A stretch of 7,384 bases of DNA from Bacteroidota bacterium (GTDB lineage Bacteria; Bacteroidota; Rhodothermia; Rhodothermales; Bin80), in assembly GCA_026702635.1 (NCBI GenBank), contig JAPPBZ010000043.1:1-7384 (forward strand), in the 5' to 3' direction. Below the pieces are notes generated by a model. The model did no database searches. It was given only the letters and a program-made list of their open reading frames with translations, and was not told where the DNA came from. Position numbers and translations under genes: made by a program. Positions 1 to 6,734 of this stretch are shown one piece after another (position 1 is the first letter of the stretch; every line of letters starts with the position of its first letter).

Positions 1-1366
1 CATTGTTTTCAACCAGAAGAACATCCAGATCGCCATCACGGTCATAGTCCCCTGTTGCCAATCCCCGACCAACAAAGGATGCTGCCAGTGGCCCATCTGC
101 CGACATCTCTGTAAACATGCCTGTTCCATCATTCAGAAATAATTGCGGGCGCTGCCGAAAAGTGACTCCGTCCACAATCTGGGCAATATGTGTCTGCACA
201 TGACCATTGGCAATCAGTACGTCCAGATCTGTGTCCAGATCAACATCAAAGAGTACAAGGCCAAAGGTGAGGGTCTTTAGGCTGGGCTGCCCTATCCTTG
301 ATGCAGCCGCACGATCATTGAACATGCCTTTGCCGATATGGTGATAGACCCCTACCATCTCATCTGAAAAGTTGCCGACAAAGATAGATGGTTCCCCCGA
401 GTCATCCACCACCCCAATATCAACGCCCATACCGGCCCGCGGCTTCCCATGCTGATCATACGCGACCCCACTGGGAACGCCCGTTTCCACAAACGTCCCG
501 TCGCCTTGATTCATAAAGAGCATGTCGCGCTCTGTATCGTTTGCAACGAACACATCGGGCCATCCGTCCTGATTTGCATCCAGTTCCGCGACCCCTAACG
601 TTTTGTCCCGACCTGCGTTGACTCCCGACAAGAATCCCGCCTGCTCCGTAAGATCTGTAAAGGTGCCATCTTGATTATTCTGGTAGTATCGACTGGCAAT
701 TCCTTCATAAAGCTCAGGCGTGCAGTATACCTTGCTCCCACCGAAACTGCAATAAATATCATCTTCGGGCGTCCAGTGAACATACGTCCCAACGTAGAGG
801 TCCAGGAACCCATCACGGTTTGCATCAAAGAACATTGCACTTGTACTCCACTCGCTGACCAAGCCGACCTTCGCCGCCCGTCCGATTTCCTCAAAAACGC
901 CATCTGTGTTACGTAGTAGCAGATCTTCCTCTAGGGTGGTCACATAGATATCCTGATCCCCGTCGTTGTCATAGTCCCCGATGGTCATTCCCAGACTGTA
1001 CGCGCGAAGCAGAGCTAAGCCGGCTGGCTGGGTCATCTCATCGAATTGTCCGCCCCCAAGATTACGAAACAGTCGCAGAGCTGGGTGTGCTCCAAGTGGA
1101 GGCTCCCCTTCAAATGCTCCTCCTGTCGCCACAAGAATATCCTGCCAGCCATCTTGGTCGTAATCAAAGAATGCTCCTCCTGCGCCGACAATTTCCGGTG
1201 CCCAGGAATTCCCGAACCCGCCGTGATTATGTACAACCCCTCCGAGTCCAATCTCCTCGGTCACATCCGTAAACAACGTGCTCACTGTGTCTGAATCCTG
1301 GGGTGTCTCCCGGGCACATCCCGCAATCAGGGTGATCCCCACACATACTGCAATCACACTCCGCAT
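1..1366 (-). CDS. CRTAC1-family FG-GAP/VCBS beta-propeller lipoprotein, second of a tandem pair (3' end beyond window)
   Basis: The frame is open from the ATG at 1366 to the window edge, giving 455 codons with no stop or frameshift. The N-terminus is a short hydrophobic signal ending in a good lipobox (LIAGC, Cys17), so the mature protein is probably a lipid-anchored envelope protein. Six Asp-rich calcium loops of the FG-GAP/VCBS type follow at about residues 68-77, 131-140, 181-190, 263-272, 374-383 and 440-449 (for example DYDNDGDQDI). A degenerate one sits near 320-329, which suggests a seven-bladed integrin-like propeller. A Cys pair (206, 215) is followed by the family's Y-x-G...RYY...DGTF pattern. 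By comparison with its upstream paralogue, the ASPIC/UnbV domain should begin about 15 residues past the edge, so the full protein would be about 570 residues. It starts 3 bp after the stop of that paralogue, with no clear Shine-Dalgarno, so translation is probably coupled. The ligand is unknown; adhesion or binding is a family-level guess. Confidence 0.9.
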   Translation of the reverse strand, partial: MRSVIAVCVGITLIAGCARETPQDSDTVSTLFTDVTEEIGLGGVVHNHGGFGNSWAPEIVGAGGAFFDYDQDGWQDILVATGGAFEGEPPLGAHPALRLFRNLGGGQFDEMTQPAGLALLRAYSLGMTIGDYDNDGDQDIYVTTLEEDLLLRNTDGVFEEIGRAAKVGLVSEWSTSAMFFDANRDGFLDLYVGTYVHWTPEDDIYCSFGGSKVYCTPELYEGIASRYYQNNQDGTFTDLTEQAGFLSGVNAGRDKTLGVAELDANQDGWPDVFVANDTERDMLFMNQGDGTFVETGVPSGVAYDQHGKPRAGMGVDIGVVDDSGEPSIFVGNFSDEMVGVYHHIGKGMFNDRAAASRIGQPSLKTLTFGLVLFDVDLDTDLDVLIANGHVQTHIAQIVDGVTFRQRPQLFLNDGTGMFTEMSADGPLAASFVGRGLATGDYDRDGDLDVLLVENN

Positions 1367-1372
1367 CAATTA
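1364..1372 (-). promoter_or_regulatory. stop-TTG-start junction between the two propeller genes
   Basis: Read on the minus strand, the junction is TAA (stop of the first propeller gene), TTG, then ATG (start of the second), all in one reading frame. No good Shine-Dalgarno sequence is present; only a weak AGAG lies about ten bases upstream of the ATG. The spacing suggests that ribosomes terminating on the first gene reinitiate on the second. Because the frame is shared, readthrough of the single TAA would give one long two-propeller fusion. The TTG could itself be a start, which would add one residue. Confidence 0.6.
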
Positions 1373-3094
1373 ATTGACTCTAGCAGGCATTGGACGAGTA
1401 CTCCAACCCTCCTGTCCCTGAACAATATGGGCCTCAATATTCACGGGAAGATCATACAGAGTTTGTGTCCGCCCGTCAGGCCAACTAACCAGCATACTGT
1501 CCACAACTTCAATGTCGAGCATCCCAAATGCAGCAACAATTTCATTCTGAGACAGATAACTGCCTCCTGATCGAATTCGGCGCTCTTGAACCTGACCGCC
1601 AGCATGTACCCAGATATGTGTCCCAAATGCGTCACGGTTTCCATTGGTACCCGTGACGGTCACCCTGAGCCAATTCCGATCCCTCACATCGCTGCGCCAT
1701 AAATGTGCGGGACCATTGTTTTCCACAATGAGAAAATCCAAGTCTCCATCCCGGTCATAATCCCCGTAGGCTGCGCCGCGAGCAACCATCTCCAACTCAA
1801 GCGGGGGAGTCGTTGAAGCAGGAACTTCCTCAAACAAGCCTCCTCCATTATTCTCGAACAGTTGTGCCCGCTGCTCATAAGTGATTTTATCCTGTCCAAC
1901 CAGTCGATCGGGGTAGACGTGTCCATTAGCAACAAACAGATCCAGATCTGTATCCAAATCTACATCCACGAGCATGAGCCCGAAGGTGAGCGTATTGAGG
2001 CTAGGCTGACCGATCTGGGACCTTGCGGCACGGTCTGAAAATAGACCATTGCCCAGATACCGATAGACACCAATCATTTCTGTGGAAAAGTTGCCCACAA
2101 AAACCGAGGGGTGACCAGTCTGGTCCACCACACCAATGTCAATACCCATTCCGGCACGGGCTTCCCCATGCTCACTGAATGCAATGCCGCTCTGGACGCC
2201 GCGCTCAGAAAACGTACCATCTCTATTATTTAGAAACAGTAGATCTCCCTCTCCATCATTCGCTACTACAAAATCCGGCCAGCCATCCTGATTAAAGTCC
2301 CATTCTGCCATTCCAAGTGCTTTTCCGAGTGAATGATACACACCAACTTCCTGGGTCCGGTCCACGAATGCCCCATCTCCCTGGGCTTCATAATAACGAC
2401 TGGCCTTCCCCTCATAGTCCGCGGGAATGCAGTAGAGCTTCTCAACTCCTCCTTCTGGACAAAATTTATCAGTTTCCGGGGTCCAGTCCGCATAATTCCC
2501 CACGTATACATCCAGCCAGCCATCCCGATTCCCATCAATCCACAGGGTAGAACTGCTCCATTCATCGTCTGAACTGAGTCCTGCATCGACTCCCCTGCGC
2601 TCAAATACCCCTCCTTTATTTTCCAGGAGCATATTTTCATTCAGGTTGGTGATCAGAATATCTTGATCGCCATCATTGTCATAATCCGCTGTCGCCACTC
2701 CGAGGGTAAACGCATCAAGCTCTTTCAGTCCCACCTGGTCGGTCACCTCTGTAAATGTACCGTCCCCCATATTGCGGTACATCCATAGGGGCTTGTACCA
2801 CGGATGTGGGGCCCGATCCCAGTATCCGCCCCCCGCAAGCAGTATATCCAGCCAACCATCTCCATCATAGTCAATAAAGCCTGCTCCCGAGCCCATCTGC
2901 TCTGCATAATACTTTTTGCCATCCTCTCCATTATCATGCCGGAACATCCCGAGACCTGCCTCATCGGTTACCTCGGTGAACTGGATGAATCCCTGTTCGG
3001 GCACAGGATCCTCCGACATCTGACAACCAAACATCCCCAACGAGACTACAACGAGGACTCCTATCCTGCAAGCCGCATTAACCCAATACCTCAT
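1370..3094 (-). CDS. CRTAC1-family FG-GAP/VCBS propeller lipoprotein with C-terminal ASPIC/UnbV domain, complete
   Basis: This is a complete 574-residue protein. Residues 1-24 form a signal peptide ending in LGMFGC. Cys24 is the likely lipidation site, although Met and Phe at -3 and -2 make the lipobox imperfect. Acidic residues follow soon after it (SED), loosely like surface-export signals of Bacteroidota lipoproteins. Asp-rich calcium loops lie at 75-84, 137-146, 187-196, 266-275, 377-386 and 445-454, with a degenerate one around 323-332, consistent with a seven-bladed propeller. Residues about 473-558 match the ASPIC/UnbV domain: NRDAFGTHI at 486-494, SGGSYLSQNE at 509-518, FGM at 523-525 and VSWPDGRTQ at 536-544. 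The length is normal for the family. The ATG at 3094 is chosen because the signal peptide begins there. A terminator-like hairpin lies directly upstream and a paralogue follows 3 bp downstream. No catalytic residues are recognisable. A binding or structural role at the envelope is inferred; the ligand is unknown. Confidence 0.93.
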   Translation of the reverse strand: MRYWVNAACRIGVLVVVSLGMFGCQMSEDPVPEQGFIQFTEVTDEAGLGMFRHDNGEDGKKYYAEQMGSGAGFIDYDGDGWLDILLAGGGYWDRAPHPWYKPLWMYRNMGDGTFTEVTDQVGLKELDAFTLGVATADYDNDGDQDILITNLNENMLLENKGGVFERRGVDAGLSSDDEWSSSTLWIDGNRDGWLDVYVGNYADWTPETDKFCPEGGVEKLYCIPADYEGKASRYYEAQGDGAFVDRTQEVGVYHSLGKALGMAEWDFNQDGWPDFVVANDGEGDLLFLNNRDGTFSERGVQSGIAFSEHGEARAGMGIDIGVVDQTGHPSVFVGNFSTEMIGVYRYLGNGLFSDRAARSQIGQPSLNTLTFGLMLVDVDLDTDLDLFVANGHVYPDRLVGQDKITYEQRAQLFENNGGGLFEEVPASTTPPLELEMVARGAAYGDYDRDGDLDFLIVENNGPAHLWRSDVRDRNWLRVTVTGTNGNRDAFGTHIWVHAGGQVQERRIRSGGSYLSQNEIVAAFGMLDIEVVDSMLVSWPDGRTQTLYDLPVNIEAHIVQGQEGWSTRPMPARVN

Positions 3095-3097
3095 CGT

Positions 3098-3140
3098 AAT
3101 AAAGAAAGCGGAGAACCGGGATCTAATCCCAATTCTCCGC
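3098..3140 (-). terminator. terminator- or attenuator-like hairpin with U-rich tail, just before the first propeller gene
   Basis: An inverted repeat has an 8-bp outer stem (3108-3115 with 3133-3140, GCGGAGAA/TTCTCCGC), a 2x2 internal loop, a 5-bp inner stem (3118-3122 with 3126-3130) and a 3-base loop. In the minus-strand RNA the stem is followed at once by UUUCUUUAUU (3107-3098). This is the layout of an intrinsic terminator. The U-rich tract ends only three bases before the ATG at 3094, so the element sits where a ribosome would load. It could end the transcript of the barrel gene, attenuate the propeller pair, or act as a U-rich leader that ribosomes bind. No separate promoter for the propeller genes is recognisable in the 91-bp gap. 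Confidence 0.65.
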
Positions 3141-3185
3141 CTGCAACCTGAATATTTTTTACCCAGGATTGGTCACGTCGAAGCT

Positions 3186-4253
3186 TTATAGACCAATCTG
3201 AAGTCCAATCCGACTGACTGCGCCAAATAGCCCGAAATCGGTATAGGCGTAGTCCGCTCCAACGTTGAATCCCCCGAATGAATATCGAAGTCCTGCGCCG
3301 GCACTGAATCCTTGCTCTTCGTTGAGGCCCAACTGCTCGAACCCTCCACGTAAGGATACGATATTCATGAACGTGTACTCCAGACCAAAGCGAACATGCT
3401 CGGTAAAGTCACGTGGACGCTGCGCATCCACATGCAGTTGAATGCTGTGCATATCCGGGTCAATCGCGGTAAGATCCACCAAGTTCATGGACATCCCAAT
3501 CTGGAAGGTCAAGGGTAACTCGAACCGTTCACGCACGTAGCTCTGTTCTTGCGCGAAATTGCGGGCACTCATACCGATCACCAGGCTCTCAAACCCGGTT
3601 GCGTACACGATACCAAAGTCGTACGCGACCGTCCGGACATTGTAATCTTCCGTCGTTTCAATGGCTCCCGTATCAAAATCCTGCGAGGTTGCAAACCCGG
3701 AACCAATATCCTGGAAGACTAACTTGATATTCGCACCGGCCGAGAAGCGGTCACCGAAGGATCGGGCATACCCGAGCCCGACTGCCATCGCCGTGGGGCT
3801 GTAGGTGCCGTTTTCAATAAATCCATCGTCGTTATTCGCGCGAATCGTATGGTGAAAATCACCATAGTCAACAGACACGACCGAGACACCCACGACACCA
3901 TAATTAGCAGATGAACTTGGACGGAAAGCAGCACTGAACTGCGTGTATCCAATATCTGCAATAAACGACATATTTGTCGCTGCTGCGGACATCCGCCCGG
4001 ACATGAAGCCCATACTTGCAGGATTATAGAACATGGACACCGAGGAACCCGTCAGTTCCGCCGTCATGGCAGAGCCGATAGCAGAGGCGCGTGCATCCAC
4101 GGATGTGCTGAGAAACTTCATGCCAGTCTGGGCACGCTTATCTGTTTCCACCTCCGTATCCGGCGTCAGGCCTGTTTGGCCATAAGACATTGACACACCA
4201 CTAAACACAAGTGCAAGGATGGTCAATGTTGAAAAGAGAGTATACTTTTTCAT
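3186..4253 (-). CDS. PorV/PorQ-family outer-membrane beta-barrel protein
   Basis: This is a complete 355-residue protein with a classical signal peptide (KK, then a hydrophobic stretch to about residue 20, with cleavage near SYG/Q at 25-26). Residues 44-83 carry the family's N-terminal signature: GMKFLS, then DARASAIGSA, then an SVSMFYNPAS segment. The rest alternates polar and hydrophobic residues with many Gly and aromatic residues, as in outer-membrane barrels, and ends in a strand (SRIGLQIGL). PorV of the type IX secretion system is an outer-membrane shuttle that hands cargo to the attachment complex. PorQ and many uncharacterised paralogues share the fold. The gene immediately upstream encodes a protein with a T9SS-like sorting tail, which makes a cargo-handling or partner role plausible. 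This may, however, be a cluster-specific paralogue rather than the core PorV, so no symbol is given. The start at 4253 fits the signal peptide. Confidence 0.85.
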   Translation of the reverse strand: MKKYTLFSTLTILALVFSGVSMSYGQTGLTPDTEVETDKRAQTGMKFLSTSVDARASAIGSAMTAELTGSSVSMFYNPASMGFMSGRMSAAATNMSFIADIGYTQFSAAFRPSSSANYGVVGVSVVSVDYGDFHHTIRANNDDGFIENGTYSPTAMAVGLGYARSFGDRFSAGANIKLVFQDIGSGFATSQDFDTGAIETTEDYNVRTVAYDFGIVYATGFESLVIGMSARNFAQEQSYVRERFELPLTFQIGMSMNLVDLTAIDPDMHSIQLHVDAQRPRDFTEHVRFGLEYTFMNIVSLRGGFEQLGLNEEQGFSAGAGLRYSFGGFNVGADYAYTDFGLFGAVSRIGLQIGL

Positions 4254-4271
4254 TTCATTGTGTTTTCTTTG
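4250..4271 (-). promoter_or_regulatory. A-rich translation initiation region of the PorV-like gene
   Basis: On the minus strand the bases before the ATG read CAAAGAAAACACAATGAA. The stretch is rich in A and lacks a Shine-Dalgarno sequence, which fits initiation in Bacteroidota. An out-of-frame ATG at 4258 opens a two-codon frame (ATGAAATGA) whose TGA overlaps the real ATG at 4253. The signal peptide is in the 4253 frame, so that start is preferred. Confidence 0.4.
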
Positions 4272-4282
4272 GGTGATGGGCT

Positions 4283-4312
4283 GCGCCGCGCTTTACCATC
4301 AAAGCGCGACGC
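4283..4312 (-). other. intergenic stem-loop between the sorting-tail protein and the PorV-like gene
   Basis: An 8-bp perfect stem (4287-4294 with 4301-4308, CGCGCTTT/AAAGCGCG) encloses a 6-base loop. It extends by three more pairs (4283-4285 with 4310-4312) past one mismatch. The structure lies 10 bases after the upstream stop and about 30 bases before the next ATG. No U-tract follows it in the direction of transcription, so it is not a standard intrinsic terminator. It could stabilise or help process a shared transcript, or terminate weakly. Confidence 0.5.
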
Positions 4313-4321
4313 GAACCACAT

Positions 4322-6661
4322 CTACCGGATTACCGTGAATTTCTGAATTGCCTCGTCTCCTGTGTCATTGTCTGAAATGACAGCGATATAGATGCCACTG
4401 ACCAGTAGCTGGCGTGACGTAGTCGTCAAGTTCCAGAGTTCATCACCACTTCCATCGTTGTGCTCGATCGTATGGACCAGTTCGCCGATTTCGGTATAGA
4501 CCTTGATCGTGCAATTCCCGGGAATGTTAAAGAACGCCACCCGATCTTCCTGATCAAACCGTATGGTTGGATCAGAGCCAAGGTTCACCGGATTTGGCAC
4601 AATACGCGCATCTGCCACCGTCCCTGTTGCTCCGTAAGGAGGACGCTTGAGGTTCACCGGCAGGTACGTCTGTGTGAGATAGCGGGAGCTGCGAAGCGGA
4701 GCGCCGGTCGGAGTTCCGTTAATACCATCGGGATCAACGGACTGCGCTTCACCCACCGCCTGTAGGTAGTAGTAATAATCCGTCCCTCGGTTCAGGTCGG
4801 TGTCTTCGTACGACGTTGCCCCTGGACCAAGATCCGCAATGAGATCATAGCCGCAACGCTCCTGCGATGCCGCCGCAGAAGGATCACTCGCATTTGAGCC
4901 ATCGATGAACTGCCTAGTATCAAGATTGAAGCAGTTCTGATAAATGTAGTCCTCAAATCGAGAGGTACGATACAGTTTCCATGCCGTACGGCCGGGGCCA
5001 CCTGCCGGACTGGTCCAGGCAATTTCAACCTTGTCTGGCCGTCCTACGACCGTAAAGCTCGTAGGAGAATGAGGAGCCTCTGGAACCGGATAGGTCGTCA
5101 TATTATTGCTAGCCGCATAGAGGTTGATCGCTCGCTGCTCAACAGCCAGTAATGAATCTCTTGCTGTGACAACCCATTGATTCTTGGTCATTTCCTCCAA
5201 CCCATGGCCAAACGTATCAAACATGCCATCACCATCTACATCCATTTGGTTGATGCTGAAGTCAAAAGTGCCTGTCTGAATCGTTCCATCCCCATTCGCA
5301 TCGTATCGAATTAGCTTTGTATCCCGATCTCGTCCACCGAGTTTGAAGGCTCTCCCAATCCGCACTGCTGCATCAATGGATAACCCGCCAACCCCTTCAA
5401 CCACAACAATTCGGACACTCTCTCCAGGGGCAAAATCATAGGGGCCATAGGCCGTGGTGAACGCATGTCCACCCTGTTTCCCCGTGGAGGAGTCATTTTC
5501 GGGCTCCCAGAAAATTCCGTCCGGCTCAATCCGATCCGCATAATGAGGGAACATATGGGCCGAACCACCCTCAATCCGGTCGGGGTTTTCCCGCGTCCGG
5601 ATACCCCACTCATAATAATCTTCGTGCGAGCTTCCGTCCGATGTCAGCGCCTCATCCTGGTCCATGAATCCCATGGTGGATGGCTGACAGGTATTAATCG
5701 TAGCCGTCGTACAGCGGATATACGTGGGGTCCGTCGGAGAATTATCAGCATGAATCGTGGCACGACCTATGTAGGTGGCTCCTGACAAACGCCCGATCGA
5801 GTCTCCCTGAGGCGAAGTACTGCCGAAATTTTGGTTAAACAGCGATGCCCCAAAACGATCATAATCTTGAGTCTCAGGGTCGATTCCAATCCAGAGATAT
5901 TGGGATGTAAACGAGATCGGATAATCCGCATGCCCGTCTCCTACGACATCAATCATGCTGAACTTACCCCAGACCTGACCACCACTGACCGCCCAGGCCC
6001 CCTGTAGATTCCCTCTGAGCCGATGGATACGGAAGAAGTAGGTCTCACTCAGGTTCTGATCCGGCAACTCAATATCCTCATCTTCGTCGGTATTACCGGT
6101 ATTGGTGTAGGTGTACTCTATGACATTCGAATCATCGTGCACCTGGTTCACATAGGCATACGCTTTTCGGTCTACCGTTACCCCGATGTAGGTGTTGTGG
6201 ATATTATGAATCATCCGGTCAGCTGGAAGGGAGGGGTCAATCTCGTCGATGACCGCCACGTTGTCAAAGGATAGTGCTCCATCTACTTCCACAACCGTAT
6301 CCTCCGTCCTGCTGATCAATCGATTCTGTATTGGATACGTTACATCTGCACCGGATGTACGCGGGCCAATTCGAGCCACAAAGTACGGATAGTTTTGTCC
6401 GTCTGAAGAGGTCCAGTCCTTTGTTCCAAGCCAGAGCGCTCGAGCACGGTAGTGACTGCTGTTTCGCAGGATAGCAGGCCACTCCATGCCATCTGGAGCA
6501 GAAGAGTTGACCTCATCCTGTGCCCCTGACTCGACGTACGTACTGTGAAATGTGCCGATGTCCAGCCATTGAGCGGTGAACTGCGACATGGCAACGGTTG
6601 GCGTAAGCATCAGCAAAAACATGCCGATGGTTAACGCCTTGAAATGGTATCTAATTTTCAT
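4322..6661 (-). CDS. secreted protein with fibronectin III-like domain and T9SS type A-like C-terminal sorting domain; central region unrecognised
   Basis: This is a complete 779-residue protein. Residues 1-26 are a signal peptide (basic start, hydrophobic core, cleavage near AMS/Q). Residues 30-440 form a large region with no catalytic motif I can name. It ends in a segment at 406-440 (GPYDFAPGESVRIVVVEGVG, then an AVRIGRAFK stretch) that I associate with uncharacterised secreted proteins of FCB bacteria. Two Asp-rich calcium-type loops follow at 454-461 and 474-482. Residues about 529-640 resemble a fibronectin III domain (PHSPTSFTV, VEIAWTSP, then the YEDTDL and DYYYYLQAV strands). Residues about 685-779 look like a type A sorting domain: an ARIVPNPV opening, IKVYTEIGELV, LVSGIYIAVI, and the final KFTVIR. 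Such tails direct export through the type IX system and are usually removed on attachment to the surface. The gene lies between a TonB-dependent receptor gene and a PorV-like gene, which suggests a surface partner of one or both. Its biochemical function is unknown. Confidence 0.88.
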   Translation of the reverse strand: MKIRYHFKALTIGMFLLMLTPTVAMSQFTAQWLDIGTFHSTYVESGAQDEVNSSAPDGMEWPAILRNSSHYRARALWLGTKDWTSSDGQNYPYFVARIGPRTSGADVTYPIQNRLISRTEDTVVEVDGALSFDNVAVIDEIDPSLPADRMIHNIHNTYIGVTVDRKAYAYVNQVHDDSNVIEYTYTNTGNTDEDEDIELPDQNLSETYFFRIHRLRGNLQGAWAVSGGQVWGKFSMIDVVGDGHADYPISFTSQYLWIGIDPETQDYDRFGASLFNQNFGSTSPQGDSIGRLSGATYIGRATIHADNSPTDPTYIRCTTATINTCQPSTMGFMDQDEALTSDGSSHEDYYEWGIRTRENPDRIEGGSAHMFPHYADRIEPDGIFWEPENDSSTGKQGGHAFTTAYGPYDFAPGESVRIVVVEGVGGLSIDAAVRIGRAFKLGGRDRDTKLIRYDANGDGTIQTGTFDFSINQMDVDGDGMFDTFGHGLEEMTKNQWVVTARDSLLAVEQRAINLYAASNNMTTYPVPEAPHSPTSFTVVGRPDKVEIAWTSPAGGPGRTAWKLYRTSRFEDYIYQNCFNLDTRQFIDGSNASDPSAAASQERCGYDLIADLGPGATSYEDTDLNRGTDYYYYLQAVGEAQSVDPDGINGTPTGAPLRSSRYLTQTYLPVNLKRPPYGATGTVADARIVPNPVNLGSDPTIRFDQEDRVAFFNIPGNCTIKVYTEIGELVHTIEHNDGSGDELWNLTTTSRQLLVSGIYIAVISDNDTGDEAIQKFTVIR

Positions 6662-6695
6662 GAGCTTGCTAAGTCAATTTGTTGTGTCAGCCAGC

Positions 6696-6725
6696 AGGCT
6701 GCCACCCCCAAAGAGGTGGCAGCCT
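6696..6725 (-). other. strong stem-loop after the TonB-dependent receptor gene
   Basis: A perfect 11-bp inverted repeat (6696-6706 AGGCTGCCACC with 6715-6725 GGTGGCAGCCT) has an 8-base loop. It begins 9 bases past the receptor stop codon and lies in the 73-bp gap before the secreted-protein gene. Neither strand has a T-run next to the stem, so it is not a canonical intrinsic terminator. A 3'-end stabiliser or a partial terminator that keeps receptor mRNA more abundant than downstream message is plausible. I see no recognisable promoter in the rest of the gap. Confidence 0.6.
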
Positions 6726-6734
6726 TACTGCAAG

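Larger units (their letters stand above)
1..3094 (-). repeat. diverged tandem gene duplication (unit about 1.7 kb)
   Basis: The two propeller genes are paralogues lying head to tail. Positions 1-1366 correspond to 1714-3094, with only a 15-base net length difference. Over residues 265-390 of the downstream copy against 268-393 of the upstream copy I counted 88 identities in 126 ungapped positions. The N-terminal blades are more divergent. Similarity is also visible in the DNA, for instance around 190-320 against 1911-2040, but third positions have drifted. This is an old duplication kept as two genes, not a recent or assembly-generated repeat. Confidence 0.85.

Noticed and set aside
595..916. 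Overlapping open frames on both strands (about 80-100 residues)
   Set aside because: They are out-of-frame shadows of the continuous propeller reading frame that runs from 1366 to the window edge.
1714..3094. Assembly or recent-duplication artefact for the two propeller genes
   Set aside because: The copies differ at many third positions and by several indels and amino acid changes, and both keep intact frames and separate lipoprotein signals.
2804..3151. 115-residue plus-strand open frame
   Set aside because: It lies opposite the start of the 574-residue propeller gene and runs across its hairpin. It has no domain or signal-peptide features, and the opposite strand is clearly coding.
3151..3160. 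Plus-strand T6 run after the 3108-3140 hairpin, as a plus-strand terminator
   Set aside because: The run begins 15 bases past the stem instead of directly after it, and no plus-strand gene precedes it. The minus-strand reading has the U-tract adjacent to the stem.
4460..4765. 101-residue plus-strand open frame
   Set aside because: It is antisense to the sorting domain and fibronectin III-like region of the secreted protein, with a composition typical of an antisense shadow.
6662..6734. Promoter in the gap before the secreted-protein gene
   Set aside because: I looked for a Bacteroidota-type TTTG and TAnnTTTG pair and for a -35/-10 pair and saw no convincing match. The gap is mostly occupied by the stem-loop.
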